Assembly: GCF_005938655.1 (NCBI RefSeq)
Contig: NZ_VCQT01000025.1
Span: 1 to 64,000 of the forward strand
Length of the DNA: 64,000 nucleotides
Direction: 5' to 3'
From: Alloalcanivorax gelatiniphagus
GTDB taxonomy: Bacteria; Pseudomonadota; Gammaproteobacteria; Pseudomonadales; Alcanivoracaceae
Shown here: piece after piece, positions 9,172 to 23,366 of the stretch
Layout of the letters: the number at the start of each line of letters is the position of its first letter
Position numbering within the stretch: position 1 is the stretch's first letter
Program-made: the position numbers and the translations under genes
The notes under the pieces: generated by a model
Databases searched by the model: none
Told to the model about the DNA's origin: nothing
Seen by the model: only the letters and a program-made list of their open reading frames with translations

Positions 9172-10787
9172 GGCGTCTCCTTGAGGGTGTCGATGTCCTC
9201 GATGGGAAAGAAGTACTCCATACTGCCCGCTCCCATCGGCACCGCCAAGGTCAGTTGCCGCTGGTCGAGCCCGCGCAACAGGCCCTGGTGTTGCTCACCG
9301 CTGGTCAACGTCACCGTCACCCGGCGGCCGATCAACTGTTTGGCACCGTCCAGCACCGGCGCGGGGCCGGCGTCATCGGAGGCCCGGGCGGCATCGCCAT
9401 TTCCCTGGGGCCGCGCATCCGCCGGCGGCTTGCCGGTCAACGGTGAACCGGTCGACGGCGGTTCCGCCTGATCGCCGCCCGGGCCGGCGGCGGGCAGCAG
9501 CAGCCGGGTACCGTCGGCCAGCCGCACCTCCCGCACCCGTTCCGCGCCCAGCGTCCATTCCGCTTCGCCGGCGCCCAGGCGCAGGGTCAGCCACAGCCGG
9601 TCGCCGGTCACCCGGGTGAGCCGGCCTTCCCGGGTCTGGCCGGTGCTCTCCACCACGGTTACCGGCTGGCCGGTGTAAGCCACCAACTCGGCGAAGGCGT
9701 CCAGCCGGCGCACCGGCGCCGCCGCCAGGTCGGCCCGGTCGGGGCCCCGGGCCTCCCGGAAGCGGTCCTCGCTGGCGCCGCTGAGCACCTGCCGGTCCAG
9801 CGACCCCGGGGTCACCGCCCAGCCCGCCGAGGTTTCCTCCAGCGCCATGCGGCGCCGTTCCACGGTGCCGTCACGCAGCGCCACCCGGGCCTGCACCTGG
9901 CCGCGACCGTCGGCGCGACTCAGGTTCACGTTCTCCACCCGGATACTCTGCACGGCGCCGTCCGGGTACTGGGTGTGCAGGTACTGCCGGGCCACCCAGG
10001 CCAGGGTGTCCGGGTGGTCGAAGAACAGGTCCACGCGGCCGTCCCGGTAACGCAGGTGATCGGCGTGGGCGGTGAAGTCACCGACCAGATAGCTCTTGGC
10101 ACTGTCCGGCAGCGCCAGTTGCAGGGCGCCGCTGAAGCGGCCGTCGCCGAGTGGCGCCAGCGCCAGCTCCAGGCGGTAGCCCTGCTTGAAAATGCGGGTT
10201 TCCGGATAGCTTTGCCCATCCGGGGTCCAGGACAGGTGAATCTCCGGGCCGTCGCTCTGGGCCGAGTCCACCAGCAGGGTGCGGCGCTCGTCCAGGTCCT
10301 CCGCCGGCCAGCCGAGCAGAATGCTCAGCGAACGCTCCGGCAGAAAGCCCTCCCCTTCCTGCACACTGAGCACGCCGTTGATCAGGGTCACCCGGGCGGC
10401 GGCATCCAGGGCAGCGCCGCGCAGGCGTCCGGCCAGGGGCTTGCCCTCACCGCGCACCATCAGCAGGCTGGCCTCCGGCGACTGCACGAAGGAGGTGGCC
10501 ACGGTGTCGGTGGCGCCGCGCAGCACCTGCCCCGGCGCCACCGCCGGCGCCAGCATCACGCGCTGCACATAGAACAGGCCGGCGCCGGTGAGCAGGCACA
10601 CCAGCCCCAGCACCCGCAGCAATGCCAGCAGGCCATAGTGGCCCCAGTGTTCCTGCACCTGGCGCCAGCCGGCCAGCGGCAACAGAAAAAGCAGCGTGCT
10701 GTGACCGTGGGCACCGGCCTGTCTGACCAGCCCCACCGTGGCCATGATCAGCAGGCTGATGCCGGCCACGATAAGCCATTCCGCCAT
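9168..10787 (-). CDS. Membrane protein with two C-terminal Sm/LSm-like modules, function unknown
   Basis: 539 residues from ATG 10787. The N-terminus has hydrophobic segments at about 4-21 and 30-40 and a clear one at about 53-77, followed by a long soluble domain. Two C-terminal blocks resemble each other and the Sm fold: residues 367-424 (YTGQPVTVVESTGQTREGRL) and 483-537 (IGRRVTVTLTSGEQHQGLL), joined by a Pro/Gly-rich linker at about 432-478. I do not recognise a named family for the whole protein. A GTG eight codons upstream (10811) is an alternative start; GGA lies just before the chosen ATG. Confidence 0.72.
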   Translation of the reverse strand: MAEWLIVAGISLLIMATVGLVRQAGAHGHSTLLFLLPLAGWRQVQEHWGHYGLLALLRVLGLVCLLTGAGLFYVQRVMLAPAVAPGQVLRGATDTVATSFVQSPEASLLMVRGEGKPLAGRLRGAALDAAARVTLINGVLSVQEGEGFLPERSLSILLGWPAEDLDERRTLLVDSAQSDGPEIHLSWTPDGQSYPETRIFKQGYRLELALAPLGDGRFSGALQLALPDSAKSYLVGDFTAHADHLRYRDGRVDLFFDHPDTLAWVARQYLHTQYPDGAVQSIRVENVNLSRADGRGQVQARVALRDGTVERRRMALEETSAGWAVTPGSLDRQVLSGASEDRFREARGPDRADLAAAPVRRLDAFAELVAYTGQPVTVVESTGQTREGRLTRVTGDRLWLTLRLGAGEAEWTLGAERVREVRLADGTRLLLPAAGPGGDQAEPPSTGSPLTGKPPADARPQGNGDAARASDDAGPAPVLDGAKQLIGRRVTVTLTSGEQHQGLLRGLDQRQLTLAVPMGAGSMEYFFPIEDIDTLKETP

Positions 10788-11160
10788 TTTCCTATGATCT
10801 CCCCAGTGCACCCGGCGGCGCGCCGGCGGCGTGCCGTCCGGTCAGCTTACAAAGGGCGCCGGGTGCAATCCACCGTTTCCCGGACCAGCGGCACCGGGGC
10901 TATGACGCCCATCACATTGCCGCCGGCCCGGCGCTAAACCAGGCGTCATCGGCGGTGCGCGCCGGGCCGTGACCGGATCGCTTTTTCCGGTCATCGGTTT
11001 TCATCAAAAAAGGCTTGTCTGGACGAAAAACAGACGTTATATAGGCGCTGAGGTGGTCAGGAAAACGACCGGCGACAAGCACTCTCTCCACCGTCGCCCG
11101 GTTCGGCTCCTTGGCACCCGGTTGTTTGAGGCCGTTCCCAATTTGGTGAAGGAGGCGACC
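10788..11160. other. Divergent intergenic region between the Sm-like membrane gene and the PA3496-family gene
   Basis: 373 bases without a convincing gene. The right half holds the promoter described at 11015-11043 and a GTGACCGG/CCGGTCAT hairpin near 10968-10995. The left half is GC-rich and shows no recognised site. Confidence 0.6.
11015..11043 (+). promoter_or_regulatory. Promoter of the PA3496-family gene with an internal inverted repeat
   Basis: TTGTCT (11015-11020) and TATATA (11038-11043) are separated by exactly 17 bases, a good sigma-70 arrangement. Between them lies the inverted repeat GTCTG (11017-11021) and CAGAC (11031-11035), a possible operator overlapping the spacer. The transcript would carry a leader of about 110 bases before the ATG at 11161. 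Confidence 0.55.
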
Positions 11161-11400
11161 ATGAGTAACCGACGCGCTGAGACAGAATATGAGTCGGATG
11201 AGTTGCTGATGAATGATGACTATGAAGTGGAAGATGACCTGGAAGAGGATGTCCAGGAAGAGAAGGCGGCCCGCGCCCGCGGTTTCAATATGGACATGCG
11301 CCATCGTATCGAGGATCGCCTGGAGGAACGTCGTCTCAAGCGCGAGCTGAACGACTACGACTTCTTCGGGCTGGAAGACGACGAGGACGTATTGCACTGA
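11161..11400 (+). CDS. PA3496-family putative regulatory protein
   Basis: A very acidic 79-residue protein. Its N-terminal half is rich in Asp and Glu (ESDELLMNDDYEVEDDLEED). The C-terminal half holds the family signature of a basic helix, RHRIEDRLEERRLKRELND, followed by an acidic tail. The start ATG has a perfect AAGGAGG nearby. The family is widespread in pseudomonads and relatives, but its biochemical role is unknown to me. Downstream, at about 11414-11445, AGCATCGG pairs with CCGATGCT and may end transcription, though there is no U-tract. Confidence 0.8.
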   Translation: MSNRRAETEYESDELLMNDDYEVEDDLEEDVQEEKAARARGFNMDMRHRIEDRLEERRLKRELNDYDFFGLEDDEDVLH

Positions 11401-11683
11401 CGGTTTCTTGAAAGCATCGGTGGCGCTGACGCACCGCCGATGCTGAACACGCTGAACACACGGGCTGAACACACGGAAAGTCTCGCTCCGGCGCCCGGCG
11501 TCTCCGGGCGATACGGCGTTTCCGCTGTAACGCCGGTGTCATTTCCGCCTATCCCAACCGTAACTGACTTTCCGACGTGGCGCTTTGCCACGCCGCTTGG
11601 GGCGTTTTGCCGCATCCGCCCCCTCCCCCGCTTTCCTATACTCGCCCCGGTTTGATAACAACACTCGAACAAGGGGACCTTCC

Positions 11684-12670
11684 ATGCGTATCGCCATTCC
11701 CGCCCTGCTCGGCCTGGGCACAATTCTGCTGGCCGGCTGCGGCGGCTCCAGTTCATCTTCCTCCAGCGACGACACCGGTGGTAATCCGTCCGCCGCTGCA
11801 AGAGTATCCATTCCGTTCCGCGCGGTGGTCGGCAATGAACCGTTTGAATGCGGCCGCACCTACAGCGGCATCGGCTTGAACGGCGGCAACAACGCGGTGG
11901 CCAACGACGCCCGGCTGTTCATTCACAATGTCCGTTTCATCACCAACGACGACCGCGAAATCCCGGTCACCCTGGACGACCAGGTGGCCGCCCACCAGAA
12001 GGCGGGCGTGGGAGAAGAAGGCATCGCCCTGCTCGACCTGCGCGACAAAAGCCTGGGCTGCACCGGCGAGGAAGCCAACCCGGATTACTACGATACGATC
12101 ACTGGCCGGGCGGACATCGCCAACGAAAACATCCGCGCCCTGCGTTTCTCCGTGGGCGTGCCCGAGAAGTACAACCATATTGACGCCCAGGGCGGCCAAC
12201 CGCAGGTGGACGCGGATTCCGGCGAACCGATTCCCGGCAGCACCGCCACCGGCCCGCTGATCGCCAGCGGCATGGGCGCCGGAGGCATGCACTGGAGCTG
12301 GGCCATGGGCTACGTGCACGCGCGCCTGGAAATGAAGCTGCCGGAAGGCAGCAACGTGTTCTTTATCCACCTGGGCAGCACCGCCTGCGAGGGCGAAGCG
12401 GTGAACGGTGAGCGCACCTGCGCCAACGGCAACCGTCCGGATGTGGAAGTGGACGGCTTCGATCTCCGCCAGCACGCGGTGCGGATGGACCTGGCAAGCC
12501 TGTTGTCCGGTAACGACATCACCGTGAACCAGGGCGGGCCGTTCGGCTGCATGTCCTCGGACGTGGACCAGGATTGCCTGCCGATCTTCGAGCGGCTGGG
12601 TCTGCCCTTCCCCGGCGGCGATCCGGACGGCGACTTCGCGCCGGTGTTCAGTGCCGTGGACGCGGATTGA
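11684..12670 (+). CDS. MbnP-like lipoprotein (AZL_007920/MXAN_0976 family, WxW motif)
   Basis: 328 residues. A lipoprotein signal ends LLAGC at Cys19, followed by a Ser run. The mature protein has the family features: an immunoglobulin-like beta start (RVSIPFRAVVGNEPFECG), six further cysteines (56, 126, 235, 246, 289, 298), and the HWSW motif (W204, W206) near SGMGAGGMHW. In the studied MbnP/MbnH pair the di-heme partner converts a tryptophan of MbnP to kynurenine, and related proteins bind copper. Which Trp is modified here is not shown. It is followed after six bases by the di-heme gene. The ATG has AGGGGA upstream. Confidence 0.88.
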   Translation: MRIAIPALLGLGTILLAGCGGSSSSSSSDDTGGNPSAAARVSIPFRAVVGNEPFECGRTYSGIGLNGGNNAVANDARLFIHNVRFITNDDREIPVTLDDQVAAHQKAGVGEEGIALLDLRDKSLGCTGEEANPDYYDTITGRADIANENIRALRFSVGVPEKYNHIDAQGGQPQVDADSGEPIPGSTATGPLIASGMGAGGMHWSWAMGYVHARLEMKLPEGSNVFFIHLGSTACEGEAVNGERTCANGNRPDVEVDGFDLRQHAVRMDLASLLSGNDITVNQGGPFGCMSSDVDQDCLPIFERLGLPFPGGDPDGDFAPVFSAVDAD

Positions 12671-12676
12671 TTATCC

Positions 12677-13876
12677 GTGATCCCAACCCGGCTTTTCCTC
12701 CCAGCCCTGTGTCTGCTGCTGGCCGCCTGTGGCGGCGGCAGCAGTACCCGGGTGGACGATCAAAACGCCTCGGCGTCGGACTTCAACTGGAACATGCCCG
12801 GTTGGGTGCCGCTGCCCATGGAACCTTCCAACAATCCGATCGCTGAAGAAAAATTTCAGCTTGGCCGTCACCTGTTCTACGACACCGATCTGTCCGGCAA
12901 CGGCACCATCAGTTGCGAGTCCTGCCACCAACAGGACAAGGCCTTCACCGACGGCCGCGTGCGTCCGGTGGGCGCCACCGGCGAAGTGCATCCCCGTAAT
13001 GCCCAATCCATCGCCAATGCCGCCTGGCTGCGTACCCTGACCTGGGGCAACCCGGCCTTGACCGAGATCGAGCAGCAGGTGGTGGTGCCCCTGTTCGGCA
13101 TTGATCCGGTGGAACACGGCATCAACGAAGCGAACCAGGACATGGTGCTGGCGCGCCTGCAGGAAAAGCCGGAATACCAGAGCCTGTTCGCCGCCGCCTA
13201 CCCGGAGCAGGATGACCCGCTGTTCGGCGAACTGGCGTGGCAAAACATCGTCCGCTCACTGTCCAGCTTCGTGCGCGGCATGACCTCGTTCCGCAGCGAC
13301 TTCGACCGCTACAACGCCGGTGACGTGGGCGCCCTGAGCGCCTCCGCCAAGCGCGGCATGAACCTGTTCAACAGCGAACGGCTGGAGTGCTTCCACTGCC
13401 ACGAGGGCTACACCCTCACCGCGTCGGTGCGGGACCGCCGTATCACGCCCACGGTGCCGGCGCCGTTCAACAACACCGGGCTCTACAACATCGATGGGAT
13501 CAGCGGTTATCCGGCGCCCAATACCGGCAAATACGAACTGAGCGGCAACCCGGCGGACATGGGCCGGTTCCGGCCGCAATCGCTGCGCAACGTGGCGCTG
13601 ACGGCACCCTATAACCATGACGGTTCCACCGCCACGCTTCGCGATGTGATCCGCAACTATGCCGCCGGTGGCCGCAATATCACCACGCCGCCCCATGTGG
13701 GCGACGGCCGCATGAACGTGAACAAGGACCCGTTCATCGTCTCGTTCACCATCAGTGAAGCGGAGATCGATGACGTGGTGGCTTTCCTTGAATCGCTCAC
13801 CGATCACGAACTCATCAACGACCCGCGCTATGCCAATCCGTGGCTCGACGTTACTGTTCAGGATACCGCTCCATGA
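12677..13876 (+). CDS. MbnH-like di-heme enzyme (MXAN_0977 family, cytochrome c peroxidase/MauG superfamily)
   Basis: 399 residues from GTG 12677. A lipobox LLLAAC places the lipidated Cys at 18. Two c-type heme sites are present, CESCH at 80-84 and CFHCH at 238-242, with the MauG-like domain between and after (NIVRSLSSFVRGM, FRPQSLRNVALTAPYNHDGS). Known MbnH forms a high-valent bis-Fe(IV) state and oxidises Trp to kynurenine in MbnP. Here the same pairing and order are conserved, so the immediately upstream lipoprotein is the expected substrate. Its stop overlaps the next gene's ATG as ATGA, giving a three-gene operon. Confidence 0.9.
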   Translation: MIPTRLFLPALCLLLAACGGGSSTRVDDQNASASDFNWNMPGWVPLPMEPSNNPIAEEKFQLGRHLFYDTDLSGNGTISCESCHQQDKAFTDGRVRPVGATGEVHPRNAQSIANAAWLRTLTWGNPALTEIEQQVVVPLFGIDPVEHGINEANQDMVLARLQEKPEYQSLFAAAYPEQDDPLFGELAWQNIVRSLSSFVRGMTSFRSDFDRYNAGDVGALSASAKRGMNLFNSERLECFHCHEGYTLTASVRDRRITPTVPAPFNNTGLYNIDGISGYPAPNTGKYELSGNPADMGRFRPQSLRNVALTAPYNHDGSTATLRDVIRNYAAGGRNITTPPHVGDGRMNVNKDPFIVSFTISEAEIDDVVAFLESLTDHELINDPRYANPWLDVTVQDTAP

Positions 13877-15110
13877 AACGTGTTTTTTTGTTTTCAACGG
13901 TGGCGCTGGCCGGCGCCGCCCAGGCCCACTACATCCCGACAATGCAGACGCCCACCACCGTGGACGCGGATCTGGTGGCCACCTGGCGCTCCGCCAGCCT
14001 GGTGGAGGAATACGACTACTGGCAGGTGCCCGGCACACTGATGGGCGGCCATGCCTGGCCGGCCCAGGAAGGCGTTCAGGTGGATGAGATGAACCTGTCC
14101 CTGAATCACCGCATCGATGAAAATCTGTTTGGCGGCGTCGGCCTGGCCAGCCATCCGGAGGGCGACGACAGCCACGGCGGCGTGGAGCTGGAGCATGCCT
14201 ATGTGGGCTGGATTCAGAGTGACGGCCCCTGGGTGGCCGAGGTGGGCCGGCTTTCCGCCGCGTTCTCACCGTCGCTGATGGCCCACGCCTCTCAACGTCT
14301 GGCCAGCGAAGCACCGCTCGCCAACGATGTGTTCTTCGGTCGCCATTTCCACGACGACGGCGCCCGTTTCTGGTGGCACGAAACCGCCGGCGTCTCCGCC
14401 GGTGCCGAGATCTGGCGCGGCAAGGCCTTCCCCGCCACCGACAGCGGCGACGGCGGCGCCTGGGATGTGTTCGCCCGTTACCAATGGCAAAGCGAGCGGT
14501 GGTCCTTCCAGGCCGGTGGCTGGTTCTACAGCGCCGCCGCCGAAGCACGGGCGGACCACCGCTACGGCGGCGGCCATCAGCATGTTCCGGTGGCGCCGCC
14601 GGGGGAAACCGCCACCGCCTTCTCCGATATTCGCTATACCGGGGATACCGACATCCATGGCCTGCATATGGAACTCGCCTATCGTATTAGCAGCGACTGG
14701 CGTCTGGCTCTGGAAGGGAATGGATGCGGGCGAAACTGGACGGGGTGGTGCACGATGCCATTGGTCGACAGGCGGACCTGGACGGCACCCAGGACGGCGG
14801 CTGGATTCAACCGTCCGTGCACTGGCGCCAACACACTTTCGCGGTACGCGCCGAGCAGCTGACCACCGACAACGATCTGGTCGGTCCGGCGGCGCCACAG
14901 CTGGGCGACGAATCCGGCCTGGCCAACCCGGACGAACACGACCCGCGCCGCTTTACGGCGATCTGGCGCTGGCAGTGGCGTGACAACGTGGCCCTGCGCG
15001 CCGAGGCGATCCGCGATGAGAGCCTGCCGGAAACGGAGAACCGCTGGACCCTGGGGGTGATCTGGCAGCAGCGCCTCTGGCCCGTGGGACCTGCCCGCCA
15101 TCATCATTGA
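13873..15110 (+). pseudogene. Outer-membrane beta-barrel-type protein of the MbnP/MbnH operon, broken by a -1 frameshift
   Basis: The ATG at 13873 gives a signal peptide (MKRVFLFSTVALAGAAQA), then alternating aromatic and polar strands typical of a small porin-like barrel. The frame continues to about codon 281. There the sense continues in a different frame, from about 14716 (EWMRAKLDGVVHDAIG) to the TGA at 15108. Restoring one G to the GGG at 14716-14718 would give a single protein of about 412 residues ending in a strand. Unshifted, the product ends at 14862 with a non-homologous-looking tail. This could be a real mutation or a base-calling error in a G run. Substrate unknown. Confidence 0.75.
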
Positions 15111-15196
15111 TTGCTCCGGATAGGCTCAGCCGCCCACAAATAGGAGGGGCCGGGCGGCACTCCGCTTGAGTCGCGATCGCTCCGGGTGCCGCCGTT

Positions 15197-15219
15197 ATCG
15201 CGACTGAAGTCGCTCCTAC
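15197..15219. repeat. REP element copy
   Basis: ATCGCGACTGAAGTCGCTCC followed by TAC, one arm of the REP family seen throughout the window, lying between the frameshifted barrel gene and the sucD terminator. Confidence 0.8.
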
Positions 15220-15238
15220 CGAGTGGCTAGGCGCAACC

Positions 15239-15279
15239 CACAAAAAAAGCCCGCCGGATGGCGGGCTTTTTTTGTGGTG
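15239..15279 (-). terminator. Bidirectional rho-independent terminator after sucD
   Basis: A CCCGCC/GGCGGG stem flanked by an A run on one side and a T run on the other, so it works for sucD on the minus strand and for anything reading rightward on the plus strand. Confidence 0.9.
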
Positions 15280-15293
15280 AGGAAGGTGCTGAC

Positions 15294-16169
15294 TTACCAG
15301 CCAGTGGCCTTCTTCACGCCCTCGCCGATTTCGGCGGGGTTACGGACGGTGACCACACCGGCCGCTTCCAGGGCGGCGAACTTCTCGTCCGCGGTGCCCT
15401 TGCCACCGGCGATGATCGCGCCGGCGTGGCCCATGCGTTTGCCCGGAGGCGCGGTGACACCGGCGATGTAGCTGACCACCGGCTTGGTCACGTGCTCCTT
15501 GATGTAGGCAGCGGCTTCATCTTCCGCGGTGCCGCCGATCTCACCCACCATGACGATGGCTTCGGTCTGCGGGTCGTTCTGGAACATTTCCAGCGCGTCG
15601 ATGAAGGTGGTGCCCGGGATCGGGTCGCCGCCGATACCGATACAGGTGGACTGGCCGTAACCCAGTTTGGTGGTCTGGTTGACCGCCTCGTAGGTCAGGG
15701 TGCCGGAACGGGACACGATGCCCACCTTGCCCGGCTTGTGAATGTGACCGGGCATGATGCCGATCTTGCATTCACCGGGGGTGATCACACCGGGGCAGTT
15801 CGGGCCGATCAGGCGCACATTGCCCTTGCGGACGATGTATTCCTTCACGTACAGCATGTCCAGGGCGGGGATGCCCTCGGTGATGCAGACGATCAGCTCG
15901 ATGCCGGCGTCGGCGGCCTCGATGATGGAGTCCTTGCAGAACGCCGCCGGTACGTAGATCACGGAGGCGGTGGCGCCGGTTTCCTTGACCGCGTCGGCCA
16001 CGGTGTTGAACACCGGCAGGCCCAGATGGGTCTGGCCGCCCTTGCCCGGGGTCACGCCGCCGACCATCTTGGTACCGTACTCAATGGCCTGTTCGGAGTG
16101 GAAGGTGCCCTGGCTGCCGGTGAAACCCTGGCAGATTACCTTGGTGTTCTTGTCGATCAATACGCTCAT
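15294..16169 (-). CDS. sucD: Succinyl-CoA synthetase alpha subunit
   Basis: 291 residues. The nucleotide-binding domain starts [18 protein letters not shown], the CoA site and phosphohistidine region are near [17 protein letters not shown] (active His just before AGA), and [16 protein letters not shown] is well conserved. It forms succinyl-CoA synthetase with SucC, converting succinyl-CoA to succinate with formation of a nucleoside triphosphate. Its ATG overlaps the sucC stop as ATGA. It is the last gene of the suc operon and is followed by a strong terminator. Confidence 0.97.
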   Translation of the reverse strand: MSVLIDKNTKVICQGFTGSQGTFHSEQAIEYGTKMVGGVTPGKGGQTHLGLPVFNTVADAVKETGATASVIYVPAAFCKDSIIEAADAGIELIVCITEGIPALDMLYVKEYIVRKGNVRLIGPNCPGVITPGECKIGIMPGHIHKPGKVGIVSRSGTLTYEAVNQTTKLGYGQSTCIGIGGDPIPGTTFIDALEMFQNDPQTEAIVMVGEIGGTAEDEAAAYIKEHVTKPVVSYIAGVTAPPGKRMGHAGAIIAGGKGTADEKFAALEAAGVVTVRNPAEIGEGVKKATGW

Positions 16170-17335
16170 TTGGCACCTCCCGCGGCTTTCACCACCTGCT
16201 CGGCGGCGTCGTCAAAACTCTTGGCGGCGATGATGTTCATGCCGCTGTCGGCCAGCTTCTGGGCGCCCAGCTCGGCGTTGTTGCCTTCCAGACGCACCAC
16301 CACCGGCACTTCGACGCCCACTTCTTCCACGGCGCCGATGATGCCTTCGGCGATCAGGTCACAACGGACGATACCGCCGAAGATGTTGACCAGAACCGCT
16401 TGCACCTGGTCGTCGGAGAGGATGATCTTGAACGCTTCGGTCACGCGCTCCTTGGTGGCGCCACCGCCCACGTCCAGGAAGTTGGCGGGCTGGCCGCCTT
16501 TCAGCTTGACCAGGTCCATGGTGCCCATGGCCAGGCCAGCACCGTTGACCATGCAGCCGATGTTGCCTTCCAGGGCCACGTAGTTCAGTTCCCACTCGGC
16601 GGCGCGGCGCTCGCGCTCGTCTTCCTGGGAAGGATCTTCCAGGGCCTTGATGTCCGGGTGGCGGAACAGCGCGCTGCCGTCCACGTTGATCTTGGCGTCC
16701 AGGCAGTGCAGATCGCCCTGCTCGGTGATCACCAGCGGGTTCACTTCGATCAGCGCCAGGTCCTTGTCGTCGAACAGCTTGGCCAGACCGGTGAAGATCT
16801 TGGCGAACTGACCGACCTGCTTGCCTTCCAGGCCGAGCTGGAACGCGATCTGGCGAGCCTGGTAAGGCTGCGCCCCGACCAGCGGGTCCACTTCCGCCTT
16901 GAGGATTTTCTCGGGGGTTTCCTCGGCCACTTTCTCGATTTCCACGCCGCCCTCGGTGGACGCCATGAACACCACCCGACGGGTGGCGCGATCAAGTACC
17001 GCGCTCAGGTACAGTTCCCGGGCGATGTCGGTGCAGGTTTCCACCAGGATCTTGGAAACCGGCTGACCGTGCTCATCGGTCTGGAACGTGACCAGACGCT
17101 GGCCCAGCCATTTCTTGGCGAATTCCGCCGCTTCCTCGGGGCTGTCGACCAGCTTCACACCACCGGCCTTACCACGGCCACCAGCGTGTACCTGGGCTTT
17201 GACAACCCATTTGTCGCCACCGATTTCCTTCGCCTTGGCGGCCACCTCTTCAGGGGTGTCGCAGGCGAATCCCTTGGAAACCGGCAGGCCGTAATCAGCA
17301 AACAGCTGTTTAGACTGATACTCGTGGAGATTCAT
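16166..17335 (-). CDS. sucC: Succinyl-CoA synthetase beta subunit
   Basis: 389 residues of the ATP-grasp type. [20 protein letters not shown] opens the protein, [17 protein letters not shown] is the nucleotide loop, and EVNPLVIT and [18 protein letters not shown] belong to the metal-binding and carboxylase-like part. It is the partner of SucD and sits between lpd and sucD, so the order on the minus strand is sucA-sucB-lpd-sucC-sucD. About 97 bases separate it from lpd, with no clear terminator between them. Confidence 0.97.
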   Translation of the reverse strand: MNLHEYQSKQLFADYGLPVSKGFACDTPEEVAAKAKEIGGDKWVVKAQVHAGGRGKAGGVKLVDSPEEAAEFAKKWLGQRLVTFQTDEHGQPVSKILVETCTDIARELYLSAVLDRATRRVVFMASTEGGVEIEKVAEETPEKILKAEVDPLVGAQPYQARQIAFQLGLEGKQVGQFAKIFTGLAKLFDDKDLALIEVNPLVITEQGDLHCLDAKINVDGSALFRHPDIKALEDPSQEDERERRAAEWELNYVALEGNIGCMVNGAGLAMGTMDLVKLKGGQPANFLDVGGGATKERVTEAFKIILSDDQVQAVLVNIFGGIVRCDLIAEGIIGAVEEVGVEVPVVVRLEGNNAELGAQKLADSGMNIIAAKSFDDAAEQVVKAAGGAK

Positions 17336-17432
17336 GCCTTAACTTCCATCAAATGTCTGTGGATAGCGCTCCCGGCGCAGATTCAGGGCCGCGTTGGGCC
17401 CTGACCGGATCAGGGCCCGTTGCGCGCGAGCC

Positions 17433-18878
<1,446 letters not shown>

Positions 18879-18890
18879 CTATCCCTTTGT

Positions 18891-20153
18891 TCAGATGTCC
18901 AGCAGCAGCCGGGCCGGATCCTCGATGAAGTTCTTCACGGTGACCAGGAACTGCACCGCTTGCTTGCCGTCGATCAGGCGGTGGTCGTAGGACAGCGCCA
19001 GATACATCATCGGCAGAATCTCCACCTTGCCGTCCACGGCCATGGGCCGTTCCTGGATCTTGTGCATGCCCAGGATCGCGGTCTGCGGCGGGTTAAGAAT
19101 CGGCATGGACATCAGCGAGCCGAACACACCGCCATTGGAGATGGTGAAGGTGCCGCCGGTCATCTCTTCGATGGACAGTTTGCCCTTCTGGGCTTTCTGA
19201 CCGTAGTCGATGATCTGGGATTCCACTTCCGCCAGACCTTTCTGGTCGGCGTCGCGCACCACCGGTACCACCAGGCCGCGCTCGGTGGAAACCGCCACGC
19301 CCACGTCGTAGTAACCGTGGTAGACCACGTCGTCACCGTCGATGGAGGCGTTCACTTCCGGGTAGCGCTTGAGCGCTTCCACGCAGGCGCGAGTGAAGAA
19401 GCCCATGAAGCCCAGACGCACGCCGTGGGCCTTCTCGAAGGCGTCCTTGTAGTTCTTGCGCATGTCCATGATCGGCTTCATGTTGACCTCGTTGAAGGTG
19501 GTCAACATGGCCGCGTTCTGCTGGGCGGACACCAGCCGCTCGGCAATGCGCTTGCGCAGACGGGTCATCGGCACGCGGCGCTCTTCGCGCTCGCCGGGCT
19601 CCGCCTCGGGGATCGGGGCCGCTTTCGATTCGGAAGAGGAGGACGCCGGCTTCTCCTGGCGGTTGGCCAGAGCCTTCTCCACGTCTTCCTTGGTGATGCG
19701 GCCATCGCGGCCGGTGCCTTTCACGTCACCGGCGGACAGACCGTGCTCACTCATCAGCTTGCGAGCGGCGGGGCCGGCCTGGGCGTCGCCATCACCGCCT
19801 TCGGACTCGGCGGACTCACTGGCGGCCTCGGTTTTCTGCTCTTCGGCCTTGCCTTCGTCGGCCTTGGCTTCGCTTTTGCTCTCTTCCTGCTTGGCGGCAC
19901 CGCCACCGGAGCCGCTGCCGGCTTCCAGGTGACCCAGGACTTCCTGGCTTTCCACCGTGTCGCCTTCGTCCTTGAGGATCTTGCCCACCACGCCATCGCT
20001 GGGGGCGACTACCTCGAGGACCACTTTGTCGGTTTCGATGTCCACCAGCAGCTCATCACGCTTGACCGCCTCGCCTTCTTTCTTGTGCCAGGTGGCCACG
20101 GTGCCGTCCGCCACGGATTCCGGGAACTGTGGGGCTTTGATTTCTGTCGCCAT
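18891..20153 (-). CDS. sucB: Dihydrolipoyllysine-residue succinyltransferase (E2 of 2-oxoglutarate dehydrogenase)
   Basis: 420 residues. An N-terminal lipoyl domain carries the modified Lys in [11 protein letters not shown] charged Ala/Glu/Lys-rich linker follows, then the peripheral-subunit-binding domain ([20 protein letters not shown]), a second linker and the catalytic acyltransferase domain with the C-terminal [14 protein letters not shown] motif. A single lipoyl domain is normal for SucB. It lies 15 bases upstream of lpdA in the same operon. Confidence 0.97.
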   Translation of the reverse strand: MATEIKAPQFPESVADGTVATWHKKEGEAVKRDELLVDIETDKVVLEVVAPSDGVVGKILKDEGDTVESQEVLGHLEAGSGSGGGAAKQEESKSEAKADEGKAEEQKTEAASESAESEGGDGDAQAGPAARKLMSEHGLSAGDVKGTGRDGRITKEDVEKALANRQEKPASSSSESKAAPIPEAEPGEREERRVPMTRLRKRIAERLVSAQQNAAMLTTFNEVNMKPIMDMRKNYKDAFEKAHGVRLGFMGFFTRACVEALKRYPEVNASIDGDDVVYHGYYDVGVAVSTERGLVVPVVRDADQKGLAEVESQIIDYGQKAQKGKLSIEEMTGGTFTISNGGVFGSLMSMPILNPPQTAILGMHKIQERPMAVDGKVEILPMMYLALSYDHRLIDGKQAVQFLVTVKNFIEDPARLLLDI

Positions 20154-20189
20154 GCTGATTCCTTTAAACCCTTTTCGGTTCGCTTTCGC

Positions 20190-23027
<2,838 letters not shown>

Positions 23028-23365
23028 CGTCGCTCGTTCCTTAGCCGGGCGAACGTCACGCCTGTGGGCATGTCTGCTGCTGTCCACAGGGCTGCGACCC
23101 TGTTACCCGCGCTTATCGCTGTTTACGGAAACGGCGCCTTTTAAGCTCCGTCTCCACCCTGCTTGTCGCGACTCCGGGGTTGCCGGAATCGCCCGGTATT
23201 GTAGTACGTTTATGGGGCCATTGTTAGGCGGTACAAGACCATGGTAGAGCCCAATTTGCCCCGATCTGGTCTTTGCACCCCGGCGAAAGGCCCAAAATGC
23301 CCGCAAACGCCGTCAAGCTTAACGAAACCCGCCGGTCACGGCCCCACCCCGTCGCATTCGGAAAC
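23028..23365 (-). promoter_or_regulatory. Upstream region of sucA
   Basis: About 340 bases between the sucA start and the terminator cluster after sdhB. A minus-strand TACAAT at 23203-23198 is a plausible -10, but no good -35 pairs with it. The length, and the terminators upstream, indicate that suc has its own promoter. Confidence 0.35.
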
Positions 23366-23366
23366 A

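Noticed and set aside
14710-14724. Programmed -1 ribosomal frameshifting in the barrel gene
   Set aside because: No slippery heptamer of the X-XXY-YYZ type and no obvious downstream pseudoknot; mutation or a missed G is simpler.
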